DNA of 64,000 nt, from contig NZ_CP118747.1 of the NCBI RefSeq assembly GCF_030996345.1, positions 1,238,001 through 1,302,000 of the forward strand, given 5' to 3'. The notes under the pieces were generated by a model, which was not told the DNA's origin, made no database searches, and saw only the letters and a program-made list of their open reading frames with translations. Each line of letters opens with the position of its first letter. The stretch's first letter is position 1. Source of the stretch: Acidithiobacillus sp. AMEEHan (GTDB lineage: Bacteria > Pseudomonadota > Gammaproteobacteria > Acidithiobacillales > Acidithiobacillaceae). Positions 61,752 through 64,000 of the stretch are shown here, one piece after another. The position numbers and the translations under genes were made by a program.

Positions 61752-63569
61752 TCAGGAAAGCCTCGGATTGACGGGCAGGTAGGCGAATATCCCGTAGGGG
61801 CGCGAATATTGCAAAAGCAATTGTGCCTGGGTCAGTGCCTCGCCGCCGCTCCCCAAAGGTAAGGAAAACCCGAAGCTCGCCAGTGCCCAGGAGCGGAGTT
61901 GGGCAAAAGAGGATTCGCTCTCGGGACGCGGCAGATAGACCAGGTGGTAATGGCCACTCCGCAGATGTGCCAGTTGGGCAACGGCCTGTTCCGCCTCCGC
62001 CATTCCCCCCAGGCCATCCACCAGCCCCAGACGTTTGGCGTCCACACCACTCCAGGCCCGGCCTTGTGCGTCTTTCTCAGCTTGCGCGAAGGGCAGATGG
62101 CGAGCCTTCGCTACCAGCCCGACAAAGTGGGTGTAAAGATGGTCGACCACGGCCTGCAGGGCCTTCTGTTCGGGTTTACCGAGGGGCGCGTAGGGGGACA
62201 GTGAGGGGCTATGGGGGATACTGCTGACGCCGGAATAGCCTACGCCGATCTTTTGCAGCAGGCCGGAAAAGTTCGGGACGAGCACGAAGACACCAATATC
62301 GGCGGCGATAGTGGTTGGCTCGGCATAGATGCGATCGGCGGCGGTGGATAGCCAATAGGCCCCGGAAGCTCCGAGGGTACCCATGCTCACCACGACGGGC
62401 TTGCCCGCCCGGCGCAAACGCTCGATGGCGCGACGGATGGCGTTGGCCGCATTGACATCGCCACCGGGGCTGTTGACCTGCAGGATGACGGCCTTGACTT
62501 GCGGCTCATGGCGCAGCCGGTCGAGCTGGCGCACTGTCGCTTCGGCGGCAACCACCCCAGGCTGTTCGATGTCGCCTGGCACCAGCATGCCGTCGATGGG
62601 TACCACAGCGATCTCTGGCCCACGCTCCGGGCGTTGCGCGGCAAAGCTTGCATAATAGCGCTGCCAGCCGATGCGCTGGAGCTTCTTCGGTTTTTGGCCC
62701 ACCGCCTTGGCAATGGCGTCGCGAAAGTCCTCCCGGTCACCAATCTGCGTGATGAGCTTTTGCTTAAGCGCCAACTGCGCGGCGTTGCCCTGAGATTTCT
62801 GCAATAATTCGGGAAGATGCGAGGCGTAATTCTGCAGGGTGTCTGCGGAGAAGCCGCGCCCTTGATCCACCGCGCTCGTGTAGGATTGCCACCAGGTCGC
62901 CAGCCAGGCACGGTTTTCCTCCTGCGCCGCCGGTGACATGTCCGTGCGGGTCAAAGGCTCCACCGCAGATTTGTATTTACCTTGCCGGAAGGCGTAGACA
63001 TCGACCCCGATTTTGTCCAGCAGGCCTTTAAAATAGAGGGAATCGCTGGAGAAGGGGGTGATCAGGGCCATGCCCAATTCCGGCAGAAATACCTCGTTGG
63101 CTTGTGCGGCAAGCACATAGCTGCCAGTAGAATATTCCGGGGCATAGGCGTAAATGAGCTTGCCCTGTGCGCGGAAACGCTGCAAGGCATGGGCGACATC
63201 CAGCAGCTGTGTTAGACTGCCGCCGCCGAATTCCCGCAGGTCAAGCGCCAGAACCCTGATATTCGGATCTTTGGCCGCGTGATCGATGCTGGCGACCAGA
63301 TGCCGCAGCAGAACATGCTCTTGGGTGGGGTGGATCTTTTGCAGTAAGCGGTCCTGCCAGGAGTTGCTTTTGCTGTAGACCAGGCTCCCCCGTGGTTCGA
63401 CCCAGAGAACGGAATTTTTGGCGACGTGAATCTGTGGGTGGGAGAAATGCTGAACGATGGCGACGATGATCAGGATCAGAATGGCCAGGGTCAGCAGATT
63501 GAGGACCGTGAGACGCAGCCAGTGGAGGACCTTGCCCAGCCACAGAAACGGTAGGAGCAGGCGGCGCAT
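61752..63569 (-). CDS. sppA: Signal peptide peptidase SppA, 67K type
   Basis: A 605-residue membrane-bound Ser/Lys peptidase. One N-terminal membrane helix ([18 protein letters not shown]), then two tandem SppA domains. The Lys of the dyad lies in the first domain ([17 protein letters not shown]) and the nucleophile Ser in the second ([18 protein letters not shown]). It degrades cleaved signal peptides. ATG 63569 follows aaaggaaa; a longer frame would run into tRNA-Pro. Confidence 0.94.
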   Translation of the reverse strand: MRRLLLPFLWLGKVLHWLRLTVLNLLTLAILILIIVAIVQHFSHPQIHVAKNSVLWVEPRGSLVYSKSNSWQDRLLQKIHPTQEHVLLRHLVASIDHAAKDPNIRVLALDLREFGGGSLTQLLDVAHALQRFRAQGKLIYAYAPEYSTGSYVLAAQANEVFLPELGMALITPFSSDSLYFKGLLDKIGVDVYAFRQGKYKSAVEPLTRTDMSPAAQEENRAWLATWWQSYTSAVDQGRGFSADTLQNYASHLPELLQKSQGNAAQLALKQKLITQIGDREDFRDAIAKAVGQKPKKLQRIGWQRYYASFAAQRPERGPEIAVVPIDGMLVPGDIEQPGVVAAEATVRQLDRLRHEPQVKAVILQVNSPGGDVNAANAIRRAIERLRRAGKPVVVSMGTLGASGAYWLSTAADRIYAEPTTIAADIGVFVLVPNFSGLLQKIGVGYSGVSSIPHSPSLSPYAPLGKPEQKALQAVVDHLYTHFVGLVAKARHLPFAQAEKDAQGRAWSGVDAKRLGLVDGLGGMAEAEQAVAQLAHLRSGHYHLVYLPRPESESSFAQLRSWALASFGFSLPLGSGGEALTQAQLLLQYSRPYGIFAYLPVNPRLS

Positions 63570-63599
63570 ACGTCGATTTCCTTTCGCCACGGGAGAAAT

Positions 63600-63676
<77 letters not shown>

Positions 63677-63710
63677 AAGCCATTAGGATAGCCGTGGGGA
63701 GCAACCTGGG

Positions 63711-64000
63711 TCAATCAAGACGGGAAAGCTTGCGCCGCAGGCGATCGAGTTCTCGGCGGGCGAGGGCGATGCCGTCGTTCAGCCGCTGCCGCTCTTTCTC
63801 CGTGATATCCTTGCCTTTTTCTACCAGCTCCTCGCTGTAGATGGCGATGGTATCGAGCAATTCTTCGACGCGCTCGTTGATACGCTCACGCGATGCCGCC
63901 ATCCGGTCCCAGGCCCGGTTGGCCTGCTGGCGCAACTGCTCGCGGGTACGCTCGCCGCTTTGCGGAGCAAAGAGTAGCGCCGCCGCGGCGCCCGCCAGGG
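63711..64000 (-). CDS. YtxH-type membrane-associated protein (5' end outside window)
   Basis: At least 96 C-terminal residues on the minus strand, open to the window edge. The visible start AGAAAALLFAPQSGERTREQ is the YtxH pattern: end of a Gly/Ala-rich membrane helix, then APxSGxxTR. A long charged coiled coil (RINERVEELLDTIAIYSEEL, then a Lys/Glu/Arg-rich tail) follows. Such small proteins are stress-linked and of unknown function. The start codon is not visible. Confidence 0.75.
   Translation of the reverse strand, partial: LAGAAAALLFAPQSGERTREQLRQQANRAWDRMAASRERINERVEELLDTIAIYSEELVEKGKDITEKERQRLNDGIALARRELDRLRRKLSRLD

Overview
The window looks like chromosomal DNA of an acidophilic, sulfur-oxidising gammaproteobacterium of the Acidithiobacillus type. 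This is inferred from a plasma-membrane type P-type proton ATPase, a persulfide/sulfur dioxygenase next to a YeeE/YedE remnant, an orphan SoxXA-binding-like protein, a GH57-based glycogen operon and Pel genes. No 16S rRNA is present, so the genus remains an inference.

Layout. (a) 1-4294: end of a Pel operon (pelE end, pelF, pelG) and a PelX-like UDP-sugar epimerase. (b) 4295-16450: a putative sigma-54 transcription unit with an IS-broken epimerase, a second epimerase and bcsABCZ (cellulose), with bcsA/B/C/Z tightly overlapped. (c) 16485-26100: patB, a flavin disulfide oxidoreductase, the proton ATPase, tRNA-Arg(CCT), a CaCA antiporter, a beta-lactamase-fold protein without metal ligands, a DEAD-box helicase and cspA. 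(d) 26226-36622: a Fap functional-amyloid locus (fapF, then fapA/B/C/D/E-like genes) running into a two-gene PgaC/PgaA-like polysaccharide module. fapD is split by a second, inverted copy of the same ISL3-family element that broke the epimerase. (e) 36623-38572: a decayed antisense fapF fragment, palindromic operators and a VpsR/FleQ-like sigma-54 activator. (f) 38656-64000: housekeeping genes: priA; ubiC-ubiA; a methyltransferase; glgC-GH57-GH57-glk-murI; DUF445; selO; miaB-phoH-ybeY-corC-lnt; a DMT permease; a 2OG-Fe(II) oxygenase; a sulfur dioxygenase; sppA; tRNA-Pro(TGG); and a YtxH protein cut by the window edge.

Main point. Up to four extracellular-matrix systems (Pel, cellulose, Fap amyloid and a PNAG-like glycan) lie within 37 kb. 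The cellulose and fap units each carry a good sigma-54 -24/-12 promoter, and upstream of each is an 18-bp palindrome TGTAA-N8-TTACA. Related palindromes lie beside the gene for a sigma-54 activator with intact GESGTGKE and GAFTGA motifs. I infer a single enhancer-binding-protein regulon co-ordinating polysaccharide and amyloid. Both ISL3 insertions have intact 8-bp target duplications, and removing them on paper restores full reading frames, so the two lesions in matrix genes look recent.
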